Positions 1 to 12,480 of a stretch of 64,000 nt of DNA are shown here, in pieces. The DNA comes from Blasia pusilla (Eukaryota > Marchantiophyta > Marchantiopsida > Blasiales). Made by a program: the position numbers and the translations under genes. The stretch is taken from assembly GCA_050084515.1 (NCBI GenBank), contig CM114275.1, forward strand, positions 15,748,001-15,812,000, given 5' to 3'. Numbering within the stretch: the first letter of the stretch is position 1; each line of letters begins with the position of its first letter. The notes below the pieces were generated by a model. The model saw only the letters and a list, made by a program, of their open reading frames with translations, had not been told where the DNA came from and searched no databases.

Positions 1-70
1 TAAGGGTTTGGATAGATCGAAGAAGAGGGACAGTTCTCTACAGTGAATTAATTTCTCCATTATCACCATT

Positions 71-110
71 ATCACCTGTCCACATCCCTTATCACCTGTC
101 CACATCCCTT
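71..110. repeat. 20-bp tandem duplication
   Basis: Two perfect head-to-tail copies of a 20-bp unit beginning ATCACCTGTCC lie at 71-90 and 91-110. They sit just beyond the C-terminal end of the decayed MULE transposase. No function is evident. Confidence 0.9.
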
Positions 111-171
111 CTGAGCACGCATGAGTTTTCTTTCAGAGGAAATCACTTCAAAATCAAGCTCTCCCGTTTTG

Positions 172-1766
172 TCAATACCATAGTAGTGCAGAATTTGAGT
201 AGTGGAATTTCTCGGCATGGTGTGCTTCTAATTTCCTCTCAGCATAAGCGTTTATCATGCAATTCAATAGACCACAAGCAATGTTTAGAGGAGGACTATC
301 TCTGCCATAAAATTGGTTCCCTCGACTAGATTCGGACCAACTTGTATGGGGAATACACACCTTGCAAACTTATAGATGGAAGCAATCGCGTGGCCAGTCC
401 TTTTTTATACGATTCCTTTCCATTTTTTCCAACCATAGTTCATACTTCGTCACATAGGCACGAGAGAGCTATAAAACAATCTATCTATTCAACAAGATAC
501 ACATAAACACATTTGTATCGGAAATAGTTGTCATTGTGCTGAATGTAACATGAACAATAGGCAAGTGTAGGCAAATATGCCATTGTAGATAGTTGTCATT
601 GCGGTAGATAATAGCTACGTGTCATTATACATACCCTCTTGTGTGCACAGCGGGATTGATGATCGAAACTACTTAATTGTCGAAATAGTTGTCATTACGG
701 TGAATAATAGCCACGAGTCATAATACATACCCTCTTGTGGGCACAGCGGGATTAAAGGTCGAAATTACTTACTTTCACTTTGTCCACGCTTATAAGCAAA
801 CATGGAAATATTCCTCTGGCACTTTTCCACATCGGAATTTCACTTTTTCCCGAAGATGTTGGGCACAAATGCGATGAATATAAACCGGGAAAACAACATG
901 ATCATCATGTTAAAGTCCCTTCTACCTATTTGAGTTAACAACTACATTTGGATCCTTGAGGGTAGGAATTGCAATCTTTCAATCAGAGATGTGAAAATCT
1001 CTGATTGAAACTTGCTGCTCCCGAGTAAGCCATGTTACTATGGCTCCTCTCGTTAAAACCATTCCCAATACTCATTGCTCTCACAAGGAAAAATGCCATA
1101 CGCTAGAATGATGGTGTTGACATTTCCATCCAACATTGAAGCTATGAAAATTTGTAGAAGATACTTCGTAAGTTTTGAACGGCATGCATCCAAGCCAACT
1201 ACCTTTTGGAGAAATGGTATAATGGACTTCATGGTTGATGGACATACAAACAATTGCTTAAACCTAGTAGATTCCAAGTTCCAAACACCATAAGCAACGA
1301 TAGGAAGAGTGTGAGCTTCCTTCACAAGGCGAATGAAGGTTGGGATTATGAGGAAACTAGCCTGCTTGCCACCATTTATCCCATCCCAATACATTTCCCT
1401 GCATCTCCAAGCAAGGAAGTACAATGTTTGCTTTGTGGAATTTTGGGCAAGAAAATGTACAAGCCTACCCACACGTATGCTCGATTGATGCACAATCCTC
1501 TTTGCTTATACCATTGAAAGCCACTTGGCCTTGTAGGTAGGATCTATCCATGTGTGAATGTGACCCAAACTTGTGTGCTTCAGGTTGCACACAGTTATCT
1601 TGTAGCCGCAAGACTTTTTATGTCGTTGGCGTCTTATTCTCCATTCACAAATTTTCTCAACCTTCGGTCTTCCCTCCTCATATTCCACACATATGTATCC
1701 CACAAATTTACCATATGCACCATTCCGAATCCTTGGGTTTGTTTTTTTCCTTTGATGTTTCTCCAC
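172..1766 (-). pseudogene. Decayed Mutator-like (MULE) transposase
   Basis: Three minus-strand fragments lie in the order expected of a MULE transposase. The first (1766-1506) has the basic, Cys/His-spaced look of the N-terminal DNA-binding region, with CEWRIRR and a later LKHTSLGH stretch. The second (1493-1053) carries the DDE-type core, with VVGLDACRSK at the first-Asp position and CESNEYWEWF at the E-x-x-x-WxWF end. The third (360-172) resembles the C-terminal segment, with a SESS motif and RDSPPL followed by a hydrophobic helix. The reading frame changes between fragments, and 361-1052 has no usable frame, so the element is dead. The family call rests on motif resemblance. Terminal inverted repeats were not found, so element limits are unknown. 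Confidence 0.62.
526..780. repeat. Degenerate tandem repeat of about 96 bp
   Basis: The phrase AGTTGTCATT recurs at 526, 591 and 687. The last two start clearly related units that share ATAATAGCYACG, CATACCCTCTTGTG and GCACAGCGGGATT, giving a period of about 96 bp. The repeat lies in the unreadable middle of the MULE relic. Confidence 0.75.
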
Positions 1767-4155
1767 GCTTTCTTATTTTCTGAACAAAATTGCTTGATGA
1801 TGGCAATACTTCAGTGAAAGAATTCTTGAAGACGGTCCCATTAGGCCTCTTGGTATGTTATGGACGCCATGGTGCTTCCTTACCAAGAGAAACCCTAGGA
1901 ATTTTAGAGTCCTTATTTCCTTCACTTCCTTCACTTAACACTAAAATATCCAATACTTCCTGGCACATACTAGCTATTGTAGGGTAAATGTGATTAGTAG
2001 CAAGGGGGCTAGCCATCTCTTGGGAGGCAATGCATTTCGGGACTGATTATCAATTGGAGAATGCCCATTGTCTTCAGCCATCGTTGCAAATTGGCTCTCT
2101 ATGGTAGTCACTAATGGATGCAAATATATAGGCGCTATTGCAAAAAATGATTATAGACGGCAAAGGAAACATATACCACCATCGAATGTGTGATGGCTCT
2201 ATGTGAGATGGAATTTTTCAATGACAAGACATGTTGTAGGAAGATTGTGGCGGCTAGTCCCTATAGCCTAATCCATATCTTCACTAAGTCTACCCATCCT
2301 TGGAAGTCCATGGCGTCTCATGTTGAAATGAGCATCTATGGTACCGGTAATGTCTTCTTAGGGTGAATCATGAGCACCATGGGGTCCTCTCGTCCCTTTC
2401 CCTTCAACAAACCCACCATCATGTTTTGGAGGACGATTGCCAATCCATGACTTAGGCTCGAGTTTTTCAAGGAGACCTTTCCTTTGAAGAGTTCAACCTC
2501 TTTTCCTCCTTACTTCTCCTCAAATCCCTCTACTAGTGCTCGTCTTGACTCTCACTATTTGGCATCTCATGACTATCTTGCCACCATTACGTTTCGTGAC
2601 TACTCTCATGGCGCCTTGCTTGTCTTACCTACTCAAGAAATTCCCCCAAACCTAATTTTTTTGATAAAATTTTCCCTTCCTACAATATTTTTTATTGGAT
2701 AAAACCCTACCCCACATGTTTTCCTAGATTTCCACCTAAACTTCAAGCCCCTTATGAAAGTCGTATGTATATTAAAACGACAAAGGCATATTGTCAGGCC
2801 TTACTCTAGCAAAATTTCTTTGGATGTGACCTGAACTTTCCCTTGGTGACCTCAATTTCCTCACCCACCCTCACTTTCTCTTCCTTGAAGAAATTCTCCT
2901 CATTGCCGCCTCTTGATTTCTCCCACCTTGTTGTTGTAGACCCTCAATCACTTCCTCCTTGATGTAAACGATGCAAAGCAACAAGAGCATTGCCTTGCAC
3001 GTCCATTTCCCTATCTCATCCAAAGCTCTCTCTCCACAACGCCTTGCTCTTTGCACCTCCCCTTGCCTAAATATTGACTCCCCCTTGCCTTGCCTTGCTA
3101 CTAGCTTCCCTCCCTCATCTACCTCAACCTTGCTTAAAGGTGGAGGCCCTTGAAATGGCCTCATCAATCTGCTCCTAAAGATCACTTTGCTCCCTTCCTC
3201 CACTTCATTGACCTCGCCCAGACCTCTGCCCAAACCTTGCCATATGCACGACTAATGTAAGAAAAAGGGACATGAGAGTGCATCTATGCTCAAACCGGAG
3301 GAGGGAATTTTTTGAATCGCCATTCAAATTTTTTTATTTTTCCCCTTAAATTGTGCACACCCTATTAGAGAGATTAGAGAGAGTGTCTTCTTCTCTCGGG
3401 CTCATCCCGTCCACCTCTACCCTCTCCTCGCTCGAGCTCTTCCCCCTCTTCAACCTCTTCCCCTTTGTGCGCTCTCACCTTTACCCTCATCACTTGAGCT
3501 CGAGCTTGTACCAACCTCGTCTCCTCGTGCATGTCCTCAATTTTTCCTATGCATGCTCATTTCTCAAGCTTGAGCTTGGGTTCCTCCCTCGTCTAGGCCT
3601 CGTCACCCTTGTTGCCTCTTTTCTGACTTGAGCTCACTTCCTTCTGCCCTCGTTGCTCAATCCACCTCCCACTTATCGCTGTTGCCTCCTACCACCTCCT
3701 CTCGTCCGAGCACAGCACGGACGGCGAGCAGTTCGAGCAAACCGCCATAACCCTCAGGTTAGACAAACCCAAGGATGAATATGTGCAAGGAAAAACCTAG
3801 TGAATTTCATCTCCCCCTCCTCTTGTTTTACAGAAAATTCCACGATCAGTATACTTTTTGTAGTCCCAAGCTATGAAAACAGAGAGTTTGAAAGGAACTA
3901 TGCAAATTGACCAAGCAAGAAGATGCACAAGAAGAGAAAGACGAACATAGAGCGAATGAAGAATTAGAATCCATGTGGCCTACACATAATCTAAGATAAA
4001 AGTCATTTGAAGTCCTAAAGGACTAGCAATGACAAAATTTATTCATATTTTCGACACTGAACATTTTTTAACGAATGTCAGCTTACCACATCTCCCGCAT
4101 TTCTTAAGGTCACTTAGCAGTCAATTTGGGGGGTTTAGTCACATTTCAAAATAAC
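1767..4155. other. Intergenic, no recognisable gene
   Basis: The stretch holds only short frames of strongly C/T-biased sequence (especially 3000-3650, rich in CCTC/CTTC). I see no domain, RNA gene or splice-supported coding series. The first 200 bases may be the degenerate N-terminal side of the adjoining MULE relic. Confidence 0.5.
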
Positions 4156-4201
4156 CATGGGTAATTTTAATTACCCATGCATCGCAGAGGGCATCCACTA
4201 G
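4156..4201 (+). mobile_element. Helitron-type 3' terminus
   Basis: A perfect hairpin with 11-bp arms (CATGGGTAATT / AATTACCCATG, spacer TT) lies at 4156-4179. It is followed by a GCATCGC motif and a CTAG end at 4198-4201, directly before T. Known Helitrons have a subterminal hairpin, a CTRR end and insertion before T, which this resembles. No matching 5' TC end was identified upstream, so the element's length is unknown. Confidence 0.42.
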
Positions 4202-7200
4202 TTTCAAATAAGATGTTGTACATGTATACTATTATTTGAGAAGCATTGGTGAAGTGAAGACAACTTAAGAAGTAAACACGTGTCTTTTTGCGTTTAGGAA
4301 TTTATGACACGTGACATCAATTTTTATTGTGAACTCGGGCACATATATAATATATATGTATAATTACATAAAATGACATTAAGATCATGCATCTCATGGG
4401 TACTAACTAGTAGAACACGTGAGAAAATTGTAAGGCCATTTGGTGCCAATAATTAGAAGATAACCTTAAGAGTTTTGCATACATAGATGAAAAAACGGCC
4501 ATGATATCATCAATAAAATCGTCATTCTGACGGTTTAATTCTGCCCTCGGGCCACCAAATTCATTACGGCCCCTACTACTAGTCAAAACCAACTGCAAAA
4601 TGCAAGTTATTTTGCGGTTTTCCAACCCTATAAATGTGAACTTCATAAAAGCTTTTGGACTCACTCCAATTGTAACCCGCAATTCCAACTCCTACCATAC
4701 ACAAAAGACCCACGCCCGCGCACACTCTATGAATGTGCATGGGCCCTCTAGTCGAAACAGGTTGTTCAACATACGAATATTAGTTAGTGTGCTCTTTTTT
4801 CAACATACGCAGTTTTTAACATTAGTAATTTTTCCGTGTCCCCGTGTTAACCTCTTGATCCTAAGTATACATTGAATTTGGGTTAAAAAATCGGAAACGA
4901 GGGACTCATTTGGGGCATTTCACTAGTCCCGCAATTTTGAATCCGGCGCTGTCGCTACGGAAGCGGCGAGTGCGGAAAAGTTTCTCGCGTATCGTAGTCA
5001 ACGCTGCAAAATCCGTGTTTTGAACGTAAGATAAAAGCGGCGAACTTGCTGTGCCGCCATGATTTGTCGCATTAGGAACTCTTTGGCGTTTTGCCGGAGA
5101 AGCATAAAGACCGCAGAAAGTTCGTGGCCAATCATTCTGCTTTCATTTGAATTTGCGGGTCCCACCGAGGCCTGAGGCCCGGAGGAAGGGCTCGTGGGGA
5201 TAAGAACAGTGGCAGAGAGGGGAGTTTCTTCTTCTTCCGGCATTTTTTCCTTTTTTCCTTTATATTGTAATAGTTGTTTAATGAAATGAAACCAGCGAGT
5301 ACAATATTATACGGATCAATCGGTAACAAATGATTCCCTCTGTAAGAGTATATTCTCCTCTAGCAGAACTTGTGGAATTCACTCAATTACCCCCTGGCCA
5401 TATAATGAAAAGTAACTTCGGGTCTAGTAGAAATGGAGCACGTTGCATAGTTTTGGAAAATACTTGAATTGTTTATCTTCGAATTCTTAATACTTCTAAT
5501 ACTTAATTTTCAAAATACTACGTGCGGAGGAGCTCTCCATAATTTGTGCAAACTAAATCTTATTTAGTTTTATTTTATTTTATTTCGGAAAGAAAGAAAG
5601 TGGACGACTGCCTTTGTAAGGCTTTTTTTCCTTGACTGATTCGTGCCTTTATTTATTCTTCTTATTTTGAGATTAAATTCAAACACTTAGTGAAAACCCA
5701 CCTAAAGTGAGAGAAAACGAAGCCACACACGACAAAAATACATTAGTAATGGAAGAAGAGGCTTGTCTTTGGACCCCAAATGCTTTCTTTTAGATTACCT
5801 GTTTATCAGGTGCACTTAGACAAGAAAGAGAGAAATATGGAAACCATAAGATTAGGGAATAAGGAGGCTCACGGTCTTATGGGAAGACGACGATTAGTGG
5901 AAAAAGTAGAGGAATTAGGGATACATGTAATTTGGTCATGAAGTCTATGGTATTGATCCATAGTTTTTCATCAATAGGCTAACATCTTTTGCTATATTAC
6001 ACATAAATTCTCAACAGCCTTTTGAGAAGATAGATTTCTTGATATGGGATAGAATTTGAATAAGGAGTTTGTGTTTTCCATAACCAAAAGAGGACTTGAA
6101 GACTTGGTGTAACACATGTTCCATTAGTGTCCACGCTAATTTGCATGGTCAATTTTTGAAGATATTATTTTGACAAGTGAGGGAATTTGGATAAGGATTC
6201 TATATATTCCACACAAGAACGTTGAGGACTTGGTGCATAATACGTGTATTTTTTAACCTAGTCTTACTATGCAAACAAAGATTAAGGTACCCAAAATGAA
6301 CACAATCTTCAGGTGAGATATCCTTTATAGTCTAGTTGTGTAACTTGGTTTTCTGAAATTTCTATGATACTCCTTAAATTTGGATAATAGAATCTTTTTT
6401 TGCTCATTAAATAATTATATATTCTAGGGTTTATCTCCTATAAAACAACTATCTCATCTTAGTTGGATACTTCCCAATTCTTGCACATTCCTTTTAAGAT
6501 TGTGAGTTACATAGACACCAAGGTATGGTTAAGAAATCTAAGAGTGATGTGGACCTTAAGATTCTAAAATTATAAGCTTTAGGTTATCCTTTCAATAATT
6601 TTGATGATTATGTGTCAATAGATCGTATCAATATTTCAATCAAGACAATTGTAGAATAAAGAGAGCCTTTTACTTTTCGTAGTAATAGGAAAATGGATGA
6701 AAAAATTTATTTTAGTTCCATTCTTTTCAAGGTTGGGGCATGTACTATATGCGCATTCTTCTCAAAATGATTGGTTAAAAACTATTTTTATGTTTGATAC
6801 GCCACTTTGTTGTAAAAAAATGGGAGTTAAATATTAGAGGCTAGGAAGGGCTCAACAATTGGGAATATTTATTGCTTAATGAGCCACAAGCTAGGGAACC
6901 CAATGGCATTTCATAATGCCATAGAGTTCTCTCTCTCTCTCTCTCCCATCCTTTCTAAGTCATTGAATAGAGTATCCAAATTGTATCATTCCATATTTTG
7001 AGAAAGATAAATCACTTTCTTAATACTAGTGAAGGTTTGGAATGTAACACCCATCATTTTCATTTCCTTCACTTTTCATTTAAAAAGTGTAAAATAAAAT
7101 GAAATAAACAAAAAGTGATTCCCTACCATTTACAACTCTTTTGCATCTATGAATGGAAGATTTTGCAATTCACATGGGGCATTTGAGAGATTACGTGATT

Positions 7201-9282
7201 TTCTTTTCCAATTAATTATTACTTCTCAAAAATAAAATTCTTGACTATTTCCATTCCATTTCAGAAATTTCTGTGGTATATATATTTTTGGAGGTATTTG
7301 TTATATTTTGGGGGATATTTCCCTTGTCACATATTTTGGGATAGATCGACGAGATCTAGTAGAGAGCCTTCCCATGTAGTGGAGGACAACCTCAAGAGGT
7401 CGAGGATGATCTATTGAGGCCACGGGTAACCTGAGAGAGCATGTTTTCCCTATTGAAGATATTTTAGCACTTCTTGTCTCGTTGTGTGGATTCCATGAGT
7501 TAGCATGGGATGGTGTGTGTTTGTATGTGCATTCGATGACAATGATATATCGTGTGTAGTGATGTATATGCGCTCGACACCCCAAAATATATTTTGCAAT
7601 GCTCGTTTGTGTTATTCTTTTTAGAACTATAGAGCCATGTTGTATTATGAGCGCGTGAGATCTCCAACTAGCCATCTCCCACATATCCTACCATCTCAAA
7701 TACCATAAATGTTGGTATTTGGATCTTTTAAGGGGGCCTCAAAACTTCTCTCTTGCTCATTCACAAGGGAAAATATATAATAGGTGGCTAAAAATGAGTC
7801 TTGTATAGTATCTAATGAGGGTAGTTTTGGCCCTTCCAAAAGTGTATGAGTGGCCCTCCGACAAGTGTATGAGTCTATCATACATTGCATAGTCGATAGA
7901 GATACCTTTAGTGCCTTGTACATGGATGGATATGTATGTGGTTTTATAGGCTAATACAATGGAGGGATTAAAATTTCTGAATGACTTTTGACATGTCAAT
8001 CTTTGGATTGAACAGGAAAGGTTTATTGTTCATTTGTTGAGTATACGACACTTGGAGCTAGCATATGTATGACATTCTTTCTATCACTCCTAGACTCTTA
8101 AACTAGAGTTGCACAACTTGATGTTTTAAAGTAAAGATGATCATAAAACATGTTTATAATGATTATTTTTGAAGTATGGAATTTTATTTTAAAGTCTAAT
8201 AGAGCCCTACTCTATTGATGTACGTGTATGCTTTAGACTTCATATGGATCGCGACCATATCATGATTCATGACATGTTGTATGAAATCTTTTAGATGTAT
8301 GAAAGCAAATTTTGATCAGAGCACACAATCTTGATATGCCCAACATCTCCGTTGCTTGACACATGTCATTCACGCATATTAAAGAATTTCTATTTTTTAA
8401 TAGGAATATAATCTTGCACTGAAAAATAGTAAGAATTTTAGAGTGATGAGAAATCCATATCACATTGGGCATGAATGAAAAGGGTCTTCGTTCGTCCATT
8501 CCACACATTGGACGTTGTTACTTTTAGATCCATGGAGGACTCCCAAAAGTTATTAAGAAATTTCCGGAACAAACAATCATATGATTACGATTGGCATGGT
8601 TTCAAATGTAACATTGAAACATAAACAAAAGTGACTAAAAACCAACAAAGAATTCATTCAATATGGCTTCTCAAATGCCCATTTCCAAAGCCCTATTTCC
8701 AAACATGTACTCTTTACACTAATTGGATGATACAATTTCTTTTCTCTTGTTCAATCCTTTTTTTCGGAAAATTTGTTTTTGACATCATTCGTACGGAAAA
8801 CTTTTGTCTTTAAAATCTTATTAAAATCCAAATTCAAATTATAGCGGGTGATAAACTTACTATACTGCGCATGGCCAAGCCGCCATACTAGATTTTATCT
8901 AACTTAGATTTATTTGTAAAGAAGTCCCCAAACTTTGATTGGCCATAATTTCATCAATTATAATTAGTCCGCTATGACGTAATATCTCTTTCTCTCGTAT
9001 TCTCATTGGTGCATAGCGTTCTTCTTTGTTGTTTTCACGTGAAGTTGTGCTTTTTTATTTAATTAATTTCTTTGTTGGCAATTTCTGCGACTTTGGATGG
9101 ATTGTCCGCAAAGATAGAGAAAGAAGTAGATCTCGTAAAAGATTACCTACAATCGGGAATCCGCATCGTAATGGACCACTTGGCACGCGCAACAGCGAAA
9201 GTAGCGATGTCCGGTGCAAAATGTGCCCACTATCTTTGGATGGAGATCGGATATAGCCTTCAAGTTAGAGCGCAGTCAGGGA
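4202..9282. other. AT-rich intergenic region, no recognisable gene
   Basis: Frames here are short and have no family signature. A GC-richer patch at 4900-5250 encodes an 81-codon minus-strand frame (5243-4998) with no recognisable domain or partner exons. A short (CT)n run lies near 6930-6947. The rest looks like old repeat debris. Confidence 0.5.
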
Positions 9283-9474
9283 AGTTTGGAGGTGGCCTTT
9301 AGCATGGGCGTAAAAGTTTGGCGGTGTCCTTTAGCATGGACGTAAGAGTTTGGCGGTGGCCTTTAGCATGGACGTAAGACTTTGGTGGTGGCCTTTAGCA
9401 TGGACGTAAGAGTTTGGCGGTGGCCTTTAGCATGGATGTAAAAGTTTGGCGGTGGCCTTTAGCATGGACGTAAG
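9283..9474. repeat. Minisatellite, 6 x 32 bp
   Basis: Six consecutive 32-bp units start at 9283, 9315, 9347, 9379, 9411 and 9443. Each contains TTTGG, GGTGNCCTTTAGCATGG and GTAA, with only a few substitutions between units. Because 32 is not a multiple of three, the array does not encode a periodic peptide. The near-identity suggests recent expansion. Confidence 0.95.
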
Positions 9475-10441
9475 AGGATGACGAATCCATCCATCGGACT
9501 TTTATATCGTCCGTCAATTACGACGTACGGCTATGCTTTGTACATGCGTGCGTTTATATCTTTGTCTTAAAACAAAAATTAGTTTGGTTTTGTATTTATG
9601 TTTTGCTCAGTTTAGTTTTCTTTTCAGTAGCGATTGTTTAGGAGGGAAGTAACATAGGGTAAGATTTTCTAGGGTACTACTGGTGATCCCATTTTAGGTC
9701 TGGGAACTGTCTGGCTATGGCCTATGGCGAGAGGTTGGTTTCGGGCATGATTTGATTACATGAGTTTAACATCCAAGTTATATCTTGAGGGAGGGAAAGA
9801 TTTCACAACGATGAGCAGTAGGAGCTTTTAGAAAGCGTGCGCATCTACAATGGTGGTTCGTGAATTGATAGGGTCAAGTGCAAATAGAAGATTTATGACC
9901 TAAAGTGTAAAATAATTTGTAACCACGTCTAAATTCTCAATATCTAGAAAAAAGGTTTTGTTATCATCTACTCTACTCTTTCTTCTTGAGTGAGTTATCC
10001 ATTTAAAAATCATAGGTGGACACGTTGCCTAAATTTCATGTTGTGTGAGTGACATATGTGAGTGTGGAGGTTCTTACCAAATCATAATCTGCTGCCATGT
10101 CATAATCTACAGTATTAAAATTGTAGGGCTATATCAAACGATGAAATTGCACACTAATGTATATTGCACACGAGGCCTTCCGAGAGAAGAAAATATTACA
10201 TTACCGAGTTTTTATGCAAATCCAACCCAAAGCATTCTAGTGGGGGGCAATGAAGTACCAGTAATAAAAATAAAATGAGGATGATGTTACAAGTCTCATA
10301 ATCAGGATAATCTACATAATTAAAAGAGGAGGAGTTAGACGAACTCTCCTCAGTGTTGACATCTATCCTTGTAAGACCCTTCTATTGTTGATGCGTGTCA
10401 TTTAAGGGTAATTAAATTAAGAGGAAAAAAACCTTGTCATT
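9475..10441. other. Intergenic, nothing recognised
   Basis: No coding, RNA or mobile-element signature is apparent apart from the Helitron-type end immediately to the right. Confidence 0.5.
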
Positions 10442-10467
10442 CGTGCATCGCACGGAGAACATACTAG
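10442..10467 (+). mobile_element. Helitron-type 3' terminus
   Basis: The hairpin CGTGC-ATC-GCACG lies at 10442-10454 and is followed ten bases later by CTAG at 10464-10467 and then T. This matches the hairpin-plus-CTRR organisation of Helitron 3' ends. The GTGCATCGCAC core recurs in degenerate form near 4180, 21020, 21190 and 31700, so it belongs to a repeat family in this genome. The 5' end was not found. Confidence 0.5.
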
Positions 10468-10840
10468 TATTAATTTTTTTGAAAATCAGCACGAGCGCCG
10501 AAACGATCCATGATGCTATCATGGCATAAATTTCTCGCATAGTGGAAAGTTAAAATTTTCTCATGAATTTGCTCATCTTAGACCATCTAAAGAGCATTTG
10601 GTACAGTGACTTGTTTGCCACATTTTTGTGGTTGAATTCCATTTGTACACCAATTGAAAGATACTAGTGGGTAGCCTGTGCCATACACGGGAATGAAAAG
10701 ACTAATCATGTTGCACACAAAACCTTTTTTCTTGATGTGTCTAGAGGGGGAAACATTTTTCTGCTGCCCCATAATATGAAACATTCTCTTGCTCCCGGTT
10801 GCCACATGTCAAATAAAGGTGTGTTTGCAAACCAAAAAGG

Positions 10841-10866
10841 CCTCTCCAATAATAATATAGATAGAT
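10841..10866 (+). repeat. Dispersed terminal-like motif, copy 1
   Basis: The 20-bp string starting TCTCCAATAATAATA at 10843 is also found at 31810 and 51530, with a close relative at 42871. Exact recurrence at unrelated places, each followed by different sequence, is what a conserved mobile-element end looks like. A Helitron 5' end beginning TC is one possibility, but the preceding base is C rather than the expected A. Confidence 0.5.
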
Positions 10867-11226
10867 ATTTTTCCAGCTCTTAACCTAGCTTTGACACGTG
10901 TATACTCAACAACAATTCTTGCACATGGTGACCCATTTTAGAAGGATTTTGTTTTCTAAAAGCTTACATACCATTTAAATATTTTTTTGAGTGCATAGCG
11001 CGAACGAACTTGGGCACTTACTAGAGGATAGAATAGCAAGGTAAGAGAAACGGTTTTCAAAATAGTTTTCATTCATTAAAAAAAGCCAAATAGGATTAGT
11101 TAAAAAATTTCGAAAGCGTGATGGAAAGTTTTAAAAATTTCCAAGTTTAGATTCTTTCCTGAAGATCATAGTAAAGTAATCGAAAGTGGGATCCAATCCC
11201 GAGTACCGGAGAATCATTCGCAGCAG
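10867..11226. other. Intergenic, nothing recognised
   Basis: This is an AT-rich stretch with no gene signature. Composition becomes GC-rich from about 11,200, at the start of the MYB3R upstream zone. Confidence 0.5.
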
Positions 11227-11260
11227 TTCGTTCCTCCGGAACGAATCTCCACGGAACGAA
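11227..11260. repeat. Inverted repeat TTCGTTCC / GGAACGAA plus a third copy
   Basis: TTCGTTCC (11227-11234) and GGAACGAA (11238-11245) form perfect 8-bp arms around TCC, and a third GGAACGAA lies at 11253-11260. It marks the left edge of the GC-rich zone upstream of MYB3R. It could be a protein-binding site, but nothing in the sequence shows which. Confidence 0.7.
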
Positions 11261-11640
11261 GAACCAAGCGAAGCATCGATTTTAGGAAGTTAGTGAAAGT
11301 GGACCTAATTTCCCTGCGTGATCAAAACGCCCGAAATGAAGGGGATGGGAAAATCAAGCCTGCAGAAGGGAGAGGAGAGCATCCATGGCGCATCCTACCT
11401 GAAGTCCTGGGGTAACCGGAGAATCCAGCAACATGCCCTGTGCTCGATTCCGCTATTGCCAATTTCAACGAAGGATCCGATTGCGCTCTTCAATTCCAAT
11501 TCCAATTCCAACGCTCACGAAGCGCACGATCGAGCAAGCGCGCGCGATGGCGAGCCGCAGCTGGCTCGCAGGAGAGCTGCGGAGGAGCCGCTGAGAGCAG
11601 GCGGAATCGGAGTTAGGAGAGGCCACAGCCGCAGTAGCGC

Positions 11641-12170
11641 GATCGTCGTAGAAGCGAGGAATGCCGCCGTAGAGAGCGAAGGAAGCACGAGGGATTGTCG
11701 TAACCGAGGCGACTGCCGCAGTAGAGATCAAGCGCGATTTTCGTAGCGGAGACGAGTGCCGAAGTAGCTAGCGAGCGCGAGCGTCGTAGCCGAGACGAGT
11801 GCTGCAGTAGCACGCTACGCCATTGTCGTAGTCGAAACGCCTTCCCGGTCAGTAGCGAGCGCGATTGTCGTAGACGAAACGAGTGCCGCAGTGGCGCAGC
11901 AAGCGCGAGGGAAGGAGTTGTCGTCGCCGAGACGAGTGCCGCAGTTGCGATGAAGCCAGACGGAGGGAGGGATCTGTCGCAGCCAAGAGGACGGCCGCAG
12001 TAGCCACCAAGCGCAAGCGCAATCGTCGCAGTCGACTCGACTGCCGGAGTGGTGGCGCTCGCAATTGTAGTAGGCGAGGCCAGTGGTGCCGTAGCGCGCA
12101 GCGGGGAATTCGTCGTAGGCGAGACGGAGTAGCGCGCAAGCGCCATCGTCGTAGTCTGGACGAGGTGAGG
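11641..12170. repeat. GC-rich minisatellite, about 12 units of 42-43 bp
   Basis: The anchor GTCGTA or a close variant recurs at 11645, 11697, 11740, 11783, 11825, 11867, 11920, 11976, 12025, 12067, 12112 and 12148. Several spacings are exactly 42 or 43 bp. Units share a GTCGTAG-CGA-ACGAGTGCCGCAGTAGC-type core rich in CpG. The array creates long overlapping open frames on both strands (for example 12491-11613 on the minus strand), which I treat as artefacts. It lies 1.6 to 2.1 kb upstream of the MYB3R start codon. Confidence 0.85.
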
Positions 12171-12480
12171 AGAGAGAGGAGAGGAGAGGCGAAGCGAAGG
12201 GAGAGCGTGGAGCGGAAAAGAAATCACGTCCGGCTGCGGAGCAATGATGGAGCGCCCGCCCGCTGGAGCACGTCGAGCGAGCGAGTTACACTCGTGTGGG
12301 AGGGAGGGAGGGAGGAGTGAAGATCGCCAGCGAAGGTGAGCTATGATTGATTGTTGCCCCGGGACGGCCGAGGGTGTCCTAAAGACTCGTCGACCGTCAC
12401 TTTCTTTATCAGCCACGGCCAGTACGCACAGACTCACAGTCAGTCGCTGGCTCGTTTCTTTCCGGACCGCGGACATCGCG

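Noticed and set aside
4998-5243. 81-codon minus-strand frame in a GC-richer patch
   Set aside because: No domain, no neighbouring exons and no homology I recognise; too little to call a gene.
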